A program made the position numbers and the translations under genes. The notes under the pieces are model-generated. The model worked only from the letters and a program-made list of their open reading frames with translations, ran no database searches and was not told the origin of the DNA. A stretch of 64,000 nt of DNA from Ipomoea triloba (taxonomy: Eukaryota; Streptophyta; Magnoliopsida; Solanales; Convolvulaceae). Positions 1-12,000 of this stretch are shown here, piece by piece (positions within the stretch are counted from its first letter, which is position 1; each line of letters starts with the position of its first letter). Location: positions 20,991,407-21,055,406 of the forward strand of contig NC_044920.1 in the NCBI RefSeq assembly GCF_003576645.1, given 5' to 3'.

Positions 1-310
1 TAAGAACAGATTCAGGTGCTTGCCATAGTGGATCAATAACAATGGCAGGCCAAGCAGGGCACTTCTTTCCACATTTTGCCCAGACTATATCACGCTCATA
101 GTAATCCTTCTTCTCAGCCTTCCCCTTTGTGTATTTCTCAGACCTCACAAAACCACTCTTCACTTTTGGTTGAAATTCAATAAATGATGAAACACCACCT
201 CCACTAATGGATGTCAAAGAACTTTTTGAACTTGAATACAATATACTATCACAATCCACTTGACCTATATAACCAAACGCTTTCACAAGATTATCAATAG
301 TAATAACGTC
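1..310 (-). pseudogene. PWWP-domain exon fragment, ATX3/4/5-like (partial, runs off the window)
   Basis: Read on the minus strand, this stretch is open and encodes a lysine-rich segment followed by DIVWAKCGKKCPAWPAIVID and a QAPESVL tail. That is the start of a PWWP domain of the plant trithorax-like ATX3/4/5 methyltransferase type. A GT splice donor follows a GC-rich exon-like stretch (about 376-620, minus strand) at base 375, so exon-intron structure seems kept. An acceptor near 284 would give an intron of about 90 bases, but I cannot fix it. The fragment lies directly inside the sequence that ends in a CACTA transposon terminus at 895, so gene capture is more likely than a resident gene. 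No start codon is visible in the GC-rich part. The rest lies beyond base 1, so an intact gene cannot be excluded. Confidence 0.55.
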
Positions 311-895
311 CACACAATAATAAATATTTCTTAAATACAAAACAAATAAATAAAATAAACTAATAACGTACGTACCTGAGACGGCCCCGACGAGCAGCAG
401 CGGCGAGGAGTGGGGGGAGGTGCGGCAGTTGCGTCCGGCGGCGAGGAGCAGTGGCGACGCGGCGGCTAGTGGAGAGCAGCGACGGAGTGCAGCCGCGGCT
501 GGGCTTGAGGAGAGGGCGTGAGGCGACGGAGTGCAACGGCTGGGCGGAGGCTGTGGACGGCGGCGGTGGCTGTGTCGACGGCGGCGATAATGCCTGTGTC
601 GGGAAGGTGTTTGGACTTTGAAGATGGTGCGGTGAGATTGAGATCCAGATCTAAAGATTTTAACTAAAAACTAAATATAAATAAGTAAATAAATAAGCAG
701 CTGCGTCCGAAGTTCGCACTTCGGACGCAACTGTTGTTACGCTACGGACCAGCTGGTCCATTTGTTTGTTTTTTAAAGAAAAAATAATTAAATATTAAAT
801 TTTTAATTATAAAAATGCCACGCATCACTTTACGCGTCCGGAGTTTAAACTCTGGACGCAATTGTCCTATATTTTTGATCAATTTTGTACTAGTG
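1..895. mobile_element. CACTA (En/Spm-type) transposon, right end; left part outside the window
   Basis: The right terminus at 887-895 reads CACTAGTAC inward, the usual CACTA-type end. Just inside it (about 700-865) are subterminal motifs of the form TGCGTCCG and CGGACGCA in both orientations, several as hairpins. Such subterminal repeats bind the TnpA-like protein in En/Spm elements. The left terminus is not in the window, so length and target-site duplication cannot be tested. The interior holds the PWWP exon fragment and a GC-rich leader-like block. Confidence 0.55.
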
Positions 896-1010
896 GTTGT
901 CAAACCATGGAATGATTTGAATTTTTTTTTCTTCCAACTAATGTATTTTTACTAATATCTGTTTGTTGCATTTGATCTTTTTATTTAGCAGACCTTTTGA
1001 GAGAGAGAAA

Positions 1011-1046
<36 letters not shown>

Positions 1047-1067
1047 TAATAATAGTAAAACAAAAAT

Positions 1068-1365
1068 TTAAGGAGGACAATCTGTGTTCCGGACGCAGAT
1101 TGTCCTTCTTAAAAAAATACTACTATTTGCGTCCGAAACTGGGCAGTTCCGAACGCAGATAGTCCATTTAAAAAAAATAACAAATTCGTCTGCGTCTGGA
1201 ACTGCTCAGTTCTGGACGCAAATGTTAGACTATCTGCGTCCGAGCAACTCCGGACGCAGATAATCTAGAGTTCAAACTAACTGCGTCCGTGGCATATGCG
1301 TCCGGAGTTTTTCGGACGCAAAAAGTCCAAAACTTCGGACGCAAATGCCCCTTTTTGTACTAGTG
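1068..1365. mobile_element. Second CACTA right end with subterminal repeats
   Basis: A second terminus at 1357-1365 again reads CACTAGTAC followed by AAAAAGG inward. About 280 bases of alternating CGGACGCA and TGCGTCCG motifs precede it, denser than in the first element. No matching left end is found between 896 and 1068. The simplest reading is that this is the outer element and the element ending at 895 inserted into it. An AAT microsatellite (about 1012-1052) lies just upstream. Confidence 0.5.
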
Positions 1366-2167
1366 ACACTATGCCCCATTGTACATACTCACGCCATATG
1401 CTTCATCGACTTGAAAGAATATACTCCGTAATATTTATGTCAAAAAAAACAAACCCTCGTTACTCGATCAAATTTACTTACAAACAAGCAAACCCTACTT
1501 ACTCATTCAAAAAACAAACTTGTAACAACAAATTTACTTACCTCTGCTATCCCTTGAACGACTCTCATCTTCTGCTTGTGTTCTCCTTGAACCCATCTTG
1601 AACGTCCTTAGAATCCAGCAGAATTAGTAGTACAAGTGATGTATCGCTTTCGATTTTGCTTTTGATTCTTTGTAGAATCGTGAAATTAGGTTTACAGCTT
1701 TCATAAATTAGGTTGAGGTTTTGGGGAATTTTACCAATTACGCTATGGTAAAAGAACAACGTGGGAACCATGTGAAATTACACATCTATCCTTGTGTTTA
1801 ACGTTTAGTTGACAACTAAAGAGAAGGAGGACCAAAATGAGTACAAATTGAATAGTTGGGGACTTAATTTGTTAAAATTGTTAGTTGATGACTAATTTGT
1901 GCATTATGGCATAGTCGAGGGACCTTTTTGGTACATTATTAAAATAAATATGAAAAAATATGAAATAATTTTAAAAAGCATTAATATGATTTTTTGATTA
2001 TAAAGATAATTTTATTACGATTTAAGTACTCTGTAATTACTTTCAATTCATTAATTTCTTATTCTCCAGACTAATTACAATTATTTCCTTACGTTACTTA
2101 ATTTCTTATTTCAATTATTAGCTTAATTATAATTAATTCCTTAATTCCTTAATTAGTATAATAATAA
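1366..2167. other. Intergenic, no gene seen
   Basis: AT-rich sequence with no ORF that looks coding and no recognised repeat other than short A and T runs. Confidence 0.5.
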
Positions 2168-2354
2168 GGGTCACATTTGTGTAAGACTGTTTCACATATC
2201 TTTATCCATAAGGCGGGTCAGGTCAAAATGAAATGTAATAATACTTTATTCATGATTTAGTATTGCATTTGGTAGTATAAGTATTACCTTTCATAATAAA
2301 TCTAACCGTCTTACGAATAAAGATCCGTGAGACGGTCTCACACAAGTTTTTGCC
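2168..2354. mobile_element. Short MITE, GGGTCACA family
   Basis: The left end begins GGGTCACATTTGTG and the right end closes with GTCTCACACAAGTTTTTGCC, imperfect inverted repeats built around the phrase gagacggtctcacac. The 6-bp word taataa flanks both sides (2162-2167 and 2355-2360). Related copies lie at 48870-49230 and 52313-52758. Confidence 0.55.
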
Positions 2355-2360
2355 TAATAA

Positions 2361-2815
2361 CAAAAGGAATGAAACGACTACCTAATAATAATATTATAGT
2401 ACACTAAGTTTTAAAATCTATTTAATAGTTTTCCTTAACAATGATTTTTACCTTTTTTTGGATATTCATTAACTAAAAAAATAATTTTTTATTATAAACA
2501 CGATTTTATTACCATTTAAATACTATGTATTAAATATTTTTGATACTATTAATGATCATTATAATGATAATTTTGAAAATGTTTTTTATTACAAATATTA
2601 ATATTTTGGAAGATTTCGTATATTAATTAACTAAAAAATGATTTTTTGATTATAAAAATTTTATTACCATTTAAATACCGGCGAACATTAATCAAATTTA
2701 TTTTCTCAAAACTCTCTTATCTATTTTATTGTTTTCGTTATGCAATTCTAGAGTTTATTTATAGCGTGTTACATAAATTTTCAAAAGTAAAATTTGAATT
2801 TGGTCATTTAGGATT

Positions 2816-2883
<68 letters not shown>

Positions 2884-3829
2884 GTATGGGCGTTTTGAAC
2901 TTTATACTACTTATTCCCTTTCAATTTCCATGTATACCAAATATCAAAATTGAAATTCCTAGTAATTATATTCTTACAAACCAAACACTGGAATTTAAAT
3001 TACCACTTTATTCCCATATTATTCATATCTCATGAATTGCAATTCTTTTCCCACCTAATTTCCTCTCTCCAACCAAACGCCCTGTAACTGTTCATAAACC
3101 TAGAGTAAAAAGTACATTACCTTTACTCATTAGATACTACTATGCTAATATCTACAATTCAAGATATAATTCCATAATAGCATAATTGCATTCTATAATG
3201 ATAATTTATGTTACTCTGTATAAAGGTTCATAAAACTAAAACTTAAAGTACAAAATGACAATATTATAATCTATATCGATTATACAAAATCACACGAACA
3301 ATGTAATGCTAAATTGAAACAAGCAAATCATAATTTGATGAAACAATCAAATCATAAACATACCATGCTAACCTATATTGAAATAAGTATGAAAAAATAA
3401 ATTTTTAAAAATTAGAAAACTAAACCATAATAATAGAAAAACAATAAAAAAAAAATTAGAAAACCAAACCAGAATAATAGATCGAAAAACCTAGAATTGA
3501 AGAAACTTCATACACACCCAACTCTAGCTCATCACTTCCACCCTCTATAACGCAATAGAAGAACAAGCTGATGCAGGAAAATATGATCGAGGACGATAAT
3601 CTACGAAATCTAAAGTGAAAAATAGCAAAGGGGAAATAATCACAATTTGAATTGCCTAAAGTTAATAATCAATATTTGAATTGCTTAAAGAATAAATGGT
3701 TAATAGTGAAAAAGAAAAACAAAACATGAATTTTGACACTAAACGTCATTTTGGGCTAGGTCCACCTTGCAAGTAACCATAGTCCACAATATAAATGCGT
3801 GTCATGAGTGATATTTAACAGTACATCAT
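2361..3829. other. AT-rich intergenic DNA with an AAT microsatellite
   Basis: No gene is recognised. The one marked feature is a run of about 21 ATA/ATT-type triplets at 2818-2882. A poly-isoleucine ORF over it is a by-product of the triplet repeat. Confidence 0.6.
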
Positions 3830-3848
3830 TGTTGTAATTAAATTTTGA

Positions 3849-4926
3849 GGGGGTCACCCATCCTGTGACTACTGTAAGTCAAGCACGTTTAACGACATAG
3901 TTCTTTAGCTATCTGGTTTTCATATCCTACTTAAAACCAATTGGTGATAAGTAGGTAGATATTAACCATTTAACTACATCCCTCCATGATAAGCCACAAC
4001 ACCACGTCTCGAATCGAGTAGGGGTTGAATTCGGCTAACCCAGAGACGCCCAACAATCTCCCTCCTAGCACCTACCGCAACCTTTGAACACCAAGCTTAG
4101 TTGCCTCCTCCTGGGACTGGACTTGGCCCGACCTACGCGCATATCCTATTCGGGTAGCGAAGCGCTGTAGTAGCGCCGAAGCCCTATGTGCGTGCTATAA
4201 TGCTGAGCCAAGGACGCTCCGCCTTATCTATAGCAGCAGCTCCTTGGTAATGGCTTAATCTATAGATAGAAAGCCCTATAGCTCCTTGGTAATGGCTTAA
4301 TCTATAGATAGAAAGCCCTATGATGGGAAACTACCAGCTTAATCTATAGATAGAAAGCCCTATGATGGGAAACTACCACGTTAGGTTTGGAGAGAGATGG
4401 GACCGGTTATATAATAGGGGAAGCAGATGCAAGCTTTTTCTTTCAATAGCCGGCCAAATGACTACAGGATCAAAGCTTTTTCTTTCAATAGCCGGCCAAA
4501 TGACTACAGGATCATCAGTCTACTCTACCTCAATTCACCATTTCGAACTTTATACAGAAGGTTTTTCCGGTCAGTATCATCAGTCTACTCTACCTCCGGT
4601 CAGTAATGGAAGCTATTCGGGACTAGACTCAGCTTTCGCTTCGCCATTGATTCGAACCCACGACCTCGGCTCTAATACCAATTATTGGATCTCAGTGCTG
4701 CATTATGCTTACTTCCTAGGGGGTCACCCATCCTGTGACTATTGTAAGTCAAGCACGCTTAACCACCGAGTTCTTTAGCTATCTTGTTTTCATATTCTAC
4801 TTAAAATCAATTGGTGATAAGTAGGTGGACATTGACCATTTAACTACATTCTTCCATGGTAAGCCACAACGCCGCGTCACGAATCAAGCAGGAGTTGAAC
4901 TTGGATAACCCGGCCGACGCCCAATA
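3849..4926 (-). mobile_element. Cassandra-type TRIM retrotransposon with 5S rRNA-derived LTRs
   Basis: Two direct copies of about 205 bases (3849-4055 and about 4719-4926) contain, on the minus strand, the 5S rRNA internal-promoter words TTAAGCGTGCTTG and GGATGGGTGACC. Cassandra elements carry 5S-derived sequence in their LTRs. Inside the right copy, the minus strand reads TTGGTATTAGAGCC near 4668-4683, close to the initiator-Met primer-binding site. Just before the left copy, a purine-rich tract (minus strand of about 4056-4068) precedes TGTTGGGCG, which fits a polypurine tract. So the element points leftward: the 5' LTR lies at the right and the 3' LTR at the left, the latter diverging after the 5S part at about 3848. 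The interior has no coding capacity, as expected for a TRIM. Confidence 0.75.
4238..4514. repeat. Three exact 42-bp tandem duplications inside the Cassandra interior
   Basis: Three different words are each doubled with a period of exactly 42 bases: 4238-4279 with 4280-4321, 4295-4336 with 4337-4378, and 4431-4472 with 4473-4514. The first two overlap. The copies appear identical. A fourth 42-base exact duplication lies outside this element at 5099-5140 with 5141-5182. Confidence 0.9.
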
Positions 4927-4944
4927 TACTGGTTAAATTGTAAT

Positions 4945-5471
4945 ATGATATTAGATTATACAAATTAATGTACGCGACAAACAACACGTAGATATTGAAA
5001 ATGACGAAGCTTATTGCATGTGATTACTCAATAAAAAAATATTAAACGTCTATTACGATAGTGGAATGAACTTCCACTTTAATGCAAGTACAAAAAATGT
5101 ATACAAAATCTTATCTTTTCTAACATTTGTCTTGTTTTAAGTATACAAAATCTTATCTTTTCTAACATTTGTCTTGTTTTAATCAAATTACTCGGAATGC
5201 ATTTACTTTATAAATAGGGTGTGTAATAGCTAGCAAATCTTCTCAGCTCACTATATATAACCCAGGGTGCCACTAGACCACAGCTCACTTTAATGCAAGT
5301 ACAAAAAAACGTATACAAAATCTTATCTTTTCTAACATTTGTCTTGTTTTAATCAAATTACTCGGAATGCATTTACTTTATAAATAGGGTGTGTAATAGC
5401 TAGCAAATCTTCTCATAACCCCCCCCCCCCAATTAAGTTTCATGACTTTTGCATAAAAATCTTCATTTTAC

Positions 5472-5502
<31 letters not shown>

Positions 5503-6920
5503 CTTAAGAACTTCTTATGCAATCTTTCCTTCAAAACTCATAAATCTTTTCCTATCGAAAATTATGTCATATCTCGTTAGCAACTACGTAATTTTCTCTA
5601 TGCTTACAAAAATGGGAGTCATCTTAGGTATATCAAAATGAATTTGATAGCATACCTTTATAACACTAGCTTGGAGAAACATCGAATGATAGGGGGTATA
5701 GTTTTGATAGCTAAAGATTAAAAGAAATATCTATTACTCTTACTCATGGGAATGATACATTGACACTGAAGTGTTTAAAGATGTATGCTACATCTAAAGA
5801 GATAAGTGCAATTTTTATTTGATAAGGTTTGCATGTCTCAGGCATTCCTTAGGCTTACTAATGAAACCTTTTGATGCTAAAAAAAGTGGGGAGAAGTAAT
5901 AAAGAAAAATGCTCAAGAATGAAAAGGAGAGGAGAAGAAAACATCTTCCTCTTGCTTGCTGCTAACCATTGTAGATTTTGGACCCGCTCCCATCATTCAT
6001 GTGAGAGTGTAAACCGGGACACAGAGTGCCACTAGACCACAAGGTCTTTGGAGCACACTCCTAGTATCTTCTTTGTCCATGATATTTAAGATTCCACAAA
6101 TTAATGTGTGTGACAAACAACAAGGATATCTTGAAAATTATTAAGCTTATTGCGCGTGATTACTCATCAAAGAAGAGTAAGCGTATATTTCAATAGTGGA
6201 ATGAAACTTCCATAAACATTAATGCAAGTACATAAAAAGTTACAAAATATTATATTTCTAACATGTCTTTTTTTCATTTAATCACTCATAATGCCTTTAC
6301 TTTTTAGATAGGGTGCGCAATAGCTAGCAAGCCTTCTCAACTCACTCTATATAAACCCCCCTCTAAGTTTCATGACTCTACACAAAAAGTCTTCACAAAA
6401 AAAAAAAAAAAAGCCCTTAAGAACTTATTATGCAATCTTTCATTCAAAACTCATAAATATTTTCCTATAGAAAATTATGCCATATCTCATTAGCAACTAC
6501 ATAATTTTCTCTGTGCATATAAAAATGGGAGTTATTATTAGGCATATCAAAATGAATTAGATAACATACCTTCATAACCCTAGCTTGGAGAAACATCAGA
6601 TGGTAGGGGACCCTAGTTTTGACAGCTAAAGGTTGAAAGAAATATCTATTACCCTTACTCATGGGAATGGATCATAAATTATTTGACATTGAAGTATTTA
6701 AAGATGCATGCTACATCCAAAGAGATAAGTGCAATTTTGTTTTTACAAGGTTTGCATGTTTAAAAAAAAAAAAAAGGTTTGCATGTCTTAGGCATTCTTC
6801 GAGCTTACTAATGAAACCCTTGATGCTAAAAAAAAAGGGGAAGTAATAAGGAAAAATGATCAGGAATGAAAAGGAGGTTAGAGGAGAAGAAAGCATATGC
6901 TTCTCTCTTTCCTACTAACC
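4945..6920. repeat. Imperfect tandem duplication, unit about 1.1 kb
   Basis: The block at about 4949-5966 recurs, diverged, at about 6088-6920. Shared landmarks include a TATA-like ctatata stretch after a gctagcaa word, an AAGTTTCATGACT word, an internal A-run and a gcttggagaaacatc word. The first copy carries an extra nested duplication: the segment from 5075 recurs from 5286. I do not recognise a coding sequence in either copy. The layout (TATA-like box, leader, then AG-rich text) could be a decayed duplicated promoter or a transposon of unknown class. A possible SINE fragment (about 5985-6060, minus) with a box A-like word sits at the junction. Confidence 0.65.
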
Positions 6921-7899
6921 ATTAATAGATTTCGGATACTTCCTCTTTTTACATCAACACAACTTAGCTTGTTCTTATTTTTGATTTTAACATAGCAATC
7001 TCTTCATTGTTCCAATTAATCATCCCTAATATTTCAATAATTATGTTCTTTGATCTTGAGCACATAGGAATATCGAACGACCTTATGAAGCCACATCCAT
7101 GCACCAACTTGTATTCCTTGCACCCAAACCATTAAAATTAAGCCAATACTTGTATTTTTGATTATTAAACAAAAATCAAACAACAACCCATACATTATAA
7201 CCACTTTCTTTGGAGCACACTCCTACTACCTTATTTATCTATGATGTTTTTAACTTCAACAACTATCCACATACACAATATAGATTCTATAACACCTTGC
7301 CACGGTAAAGGACTTTATGCTCTATTCGACTTGAAGATGAGTCAGTCTTGCCCATGTAGTTGCATATAATAATTTTTAGAGTGACAGTGAGTGATTTTTT
7401 TTCCTTTCAGACAAAATCTAGACTTTCACTTGTATATCAATGAGCATAGAAGGATAAAGCATGAATGCACTAAAGTTCTAAAAATACCCTATAGTTCAAG
7501 TGCTTTTGCACAAATAACTTAATAGATGATGATTTTTCTTATATTAAATTGATAGTCAAATAACCTAATTTGATAATTGATAACCAACTTTGATATTTTG
7601 TAATACTCAAAAAACTATTTTTGGTATTACTCTAAAATATTATATAAAATAGGAAATTATGTTTCACGTATTCTTTTATCATTATTTTGAGGAAAATAGG
7701 TTAAACTTTATCTTATATACAAGATTCAAGATATCGATCTATATCATTCAATGACGAGATATTTTATATAGTAGATTATTCTTGTTGCAACATAAATTAT
7801 ATTGTACTTTTGTTACAACATATATTATATTGTAGAACAATATGAGTTGCATAAAACGCTCCAATCAAAACCGGTCGGAGCTCCTTTCTTCTGTCTTTT
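6921..7899. other. AT-rich upstream region of the methyltransferase gene
   Basis: No ORF, repeat or clear regulatory motif is recognised apart from the CT-rich stretch that starts near 7880. Confidence 0.4.
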
Positions 7900-8882
7900 C
7901 CCCTCTCTAAAATCCGTTTGCTGACACCGCCCAGCGATTAACACCCGCGCTCTCTCCCTTCCAATTCTCTCTCTACAGAGAGATACATATATACATCTCT
8001 ATATCCCAAGAGATTTCGGAAATTTCGTTTTCTTTTATACAAAGTCTCGAAATTATTCACCGTTGAATTTTTTCTACGCGTTCTTCTCTTTCAACAGGTA
8101 TGATCTATAGGTATAATTTTTTTTTTAATTTTTATTTTTTGGTTTTTTATTTGTGTGAATGTGATTATAGACTTGTTCAGATATAGTTTACATGTGTACA
8201 TATCTATCGACATTGGTGTTTGAGGAGTGGTTTTAGGGTTTTTTATTTTTTATTTTTTATTTTTTTATGGTGTTAAGATCAGCAAGGCGAGTCGGCGCTA
8301 GGGTTTTGATGTTCTTCTGACTCATTTTTGGGACTTATTCACAACTACATTTATCTGAAAATGGTAAATGAGTAACCTTAATTTAATTGGCCTTTGGGAT
8401 TGTGCTCCTTTCTCTTTCATCTTAGTGTTTATATGGATAGCTGCCCAAGTAGTTATGCAGTAATGTTTTTGATGGGTTTAATCTGAGAGAGGTGGAGTGG
8501 GTTGGTTTTTCATGGGCCAAGTGATTGAAACTTTGTTATGTCTACAGTAGATTTTTTTTTTTTTTTTTAAAAATTTTTTTTTGAAGTAAATTTGTAGCCT
8601 TTATGATATTGTTGAGCTCTTGTGAAGTTGGAAAAGTGAATAACAAATTATCCTGGATTCTTAACATATAAAACAGGTTTTGGTTTTCTCTGAGGTTGCT
8701 ATGAATGTGGATTTTCATGGTTACCAGTTCTTTTGTTTTAAGCACAATTTGTAAAATCCTCCTAATTGCCTGTAGGCTTATTCTTTTGGTTTATTTAAAC
8801 ATTAAACTGTGCATGACCTATTATGTGGAATGTTGTGTATACTTCTTGTAATCGAGATATAGATAACCGTTTCTCTTCACAG
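7900..8882 (+). promoter_or_regulatory. Non-coding first exon and 5' UTR intron of the ASHH2-type gene
   Basis: A CT-rich leader (about 7900-8097) ends at a good donor, CAACAG then GTATGA. The next acceptor before coding sequence is CTTCACAG at 8875-8882, giving a leader intron of about 785 bases. Such CT-rich leaders and long first introns are common in plant housekeeping genes and can raise expression. The transcription start is inferred, not shown. Confidence 0.5.
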
Positions 8883-8913
8883 ATTGCTGTTGGAAAATTT
8901 TGAAGGTTGCTCT

Positions 8914-9006
8914 ATGCCCTATGTTAGTGGGAATAAAGAGTTGGATCATTCCTTAGGTTTCTACATCTTTGAACAGCTGTTCATACTTTTAAGAATACTG
9001 ATATGA
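8914..9006 (+). promoter_or_regulatory. uORF overlapping the main start codon (30 codons)
   Basis: The ATG at 8914 opens a 30-codon frame whose TGA (9004-9006) overlaps the main ATG (9003-9005) in an ATGA arrangement. A second shorter uORF (8921-8956) sits within it in another frame. Termination next to the main start could allow re-initiation or reduce translation. If translation starts instead at the in-frame ATG at 9063, the overlap is less meaningful. Confidence 0.5.
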
Positions 9007-12000
9007 TTTCTCAGATATCAGTAGGTGAAAATGTTTGTTATTTCAAGGAAACTTCATCATCTATGGATCCTAATAGTGCAATTGTAAAATTATCAGCCTC
9101 TGTTCAATCATCTGAACCGCTTAGTGAGATAGATGACAAGTTGTCTGAGAGCATGGTTACACCTAATGTTTCAGGAACTGACGTTCTTGTTACTGCCTTT
9201 GATGATGTAAATACAGCTGAGCTGTCTGAGCAGAAGCATGAAAAAAGAAGTGGCATCCCTAAAGCTGATGATGCATCAGAAAGAAAATGTCCTGACATTG
9301 TATGCATGGCTCCACCAAGGAGGAGTGGGCGCAAAAGCTTACTGCTCCAGAATCAAGTCAACCCATCTGTAAGAAATGCTGGGAGAACAGCAGCTAAAAG
9401 AGCAACACTGGATATTAATAATTTGAACATCATACGCCGGAAAAGAACTAGTTCTAGAAAGCCAACTCGATCATCAGTTTGGACGTCATTGGGGAATGAT
9501 ATACACACTTCTGAACATGGTGAAGCGGCTGAGGTAGTTAAAAGTGATCAGAGGAAATCAAGAAGAGCAAAACGGGGTCAGAAAAGTGAAAAGCACGATA
9601 ATAATCAGGCAGTGCAAAACTTACAAACGTCAATGGCAAAGAATCGCATTTGCTTGAAAGTTAAATTTGGTCAACGTTCTCTTATGGATGTTCTTCCACT
9701 TATTGGAAATGCCAATGGAACATATTCATCCACCAGTAAAGAACCAGTAAGAGTTCCAGAAAGTATTTGTGATCAGTTTGAAGATGAGATGAATAAAATA
9801 ACAGGGTTAAATGGAATCAATGCAAGCTTGGATAGTTCTTTTACATCGTCTGACGCTTCTGTTACAAACATGTGCCCAGCTGGCAAGAACGTTGATGAAA
9901 GTCCAACTGAAGAATATTCGGAGAGTCATAATGAGTCACCTACAATTGCAGAGGCTGGTAAATTGGGAACACCAGTTGATGACAGGTGCTCAAATCCTGG
10001 AACTTCCCCTGATTCAGAAGTTATCAATCTTATTCCTGATGCTCATATCAGTTTAAAAGGTCTAGACAACTTGCATGGCTTAATGCCAACCCAAGCAAGT
10101 GATGCTCCTGAAGATTTTGCAAGTTTTGGTATAGTAGAGAACTGCCATATAAAAGGAAAGAAAAAAGACAGGCTTGTCAAGACAGTTGATTGCAGTGTAA
10201 AAGCTACTTTCCCTAGTTCAGAAATTATTAACAATGAACAACCATTGGGGCAACTCACGCTGGGAGAATTCATTGGTGATGGCTCTTATTGTGATCGGGC
10301 TGATACTTATATTTTAACCACATCCAAAAATGCATCTGGGAGTGTATCTGGCACTGAGTTGTGTCCTGGGGAACCAGAACCTTTATCTAAAGTGGATGAC
10401 TTTGGAAGGTCCTCTGCTTCTCCCATGCTTGAACATAGTGCAGTGGTAAATCTTTGTTCTAGCCTTGATACTCCTTCACCAGATATGCAGATGCCTGAGA
10501 AATCACTTTCTTCTACTGGGAAGCTCAAACTTTCCAAAAAGGGAAAGTCCAAGGGGGTAGGAAAGAGCCAGTCAGAAACCTTCAATTCATCAAGTAGAGC
10601 AAATTCATCAAAAACAAAGGTTAACAAGGGTAAAAAATCTGGCAAGTGTGAAGTAAAGAAGAAGCCTCATGGTGTTCAGGGTCTTACTGAATTGGGAAAT
10701 GATCCAGAACCAGGTAAAAACTTCCAGGCTTGATGATATGTTGCTCTCAGTGACTTCTCCTAACCCTCTCCCGGTCTCCCCACCTTTTTCAGTAGAGGCA
10801 CTTAAGTAATATATTTTTTTCTGCCGTCATGAAGATGTAATTTATTGTGAATTAATGTTGTAGAAAACCAAACATCATCTCAGCTTGGACAAATTGGCTC
10901 TGGTATCAAAATCACATGTTTAGGGACATCAAATCAAACTGAAGGGCACACAGAATCTATATCACTAAGGAATGCTTGGGTGCAGTGTGATGATTGCCAG
11001 AAATGGAGGCGCATACCAGCTGTACTTGCTGATCAAATTGAAGAAACAAACTGCAAATGGTATGTAACTTCGCATCTCTATACTAAGTAATTTCAGCTGA
11101 TTGTTTAATGGTATTTCTCTTTGAAGCTCATTTAGTTAAATAGGGCTTCAGCTTTTCCTTTCACATGTTCAGAAATTTAGTTTTGACCTTTGTTTTTTAG
11201 GAAAAAAAGGGTCAAACTGCCCCTTAAGTCGAACAGAAGCAGCCCCCTAAGTAAAAAAAAAAAAGAAAGCTCCAGCTCCTAAACTGGCAAAAAAGGTTCA
11301 ATTGAGTTCTAATGTAACATGATTAGCAGGTTAATGCTAATGTGGCTGACACTTTTTTTTTTTTTTTTTTTTTTTGTAATACAGCTCATGGCTGTCTCCT
11401 TTCACAGACAGCCGTGGCTGTCGGACAACAGCCACAGCTGTCCCAAAAGGACAGCCATGGCTGTCATCTACTTCAATAATCTGAAACTAAGGTGGCGACC
11501 ATGGCCCCATGGCTGTTTGACGACAGCCACAGCTGTCCCAAAAAGATGGCCATGGCTGTTATCTACTTCAATAATCTGAATCTATGGTGGCGACCATGGT
11601 CGCCGTCTTCGCATCAGATTCCCTAAGAGGAGGAGATAGAGGGTCTGAAACAAAGGTGGTGGCCATGGCCGCCTTCGTTTCAGACCCTCATCTCCCTCTG
11701 AAATGAGGGCAGCAGCCATGGCCGTAGCCCTCGTTTCAGATGTTCCAGATCTGGATCTCATTTGAGGTCCAGATTTGGAAGACAGCCACTCCTGTCTGTG
11801 AAAGGAGACAGCTGGTGGATGCATTAATAAAAAAAATTCAAGATAAAGAAAGTTAAAAAAAAAAAAGAAAGTAAAAGCAAAAACAAAAATTCATAAAAAA
11901 AAGGATACATTTTTGCCACATAAGCATTGACCTTCTAAGCACGTTACGTTATTAACTTTTTTGCCGGTTTAAGACGTTTATTTTATTTTATTTATTTATT

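Noticed and set aside
2646..3035. ORF with a long Ile run
   Set aside because: It is an AAT/ATA microsatellite read as isoleucine.
3849..3903. Free-standing 5S rRNA gene
   Set aside because: Only the internal promoter half is similar, it is diverged, and an equal copy lies in the second LTR.
4040..4720. Pure mitochondrial DNA insertion
   Set aside because: Parts look organellar, but the flanking 5S-bearing repeats with PBS and PPT fit a Cassandra TRIM better; organellar origin of the middle part stays open.
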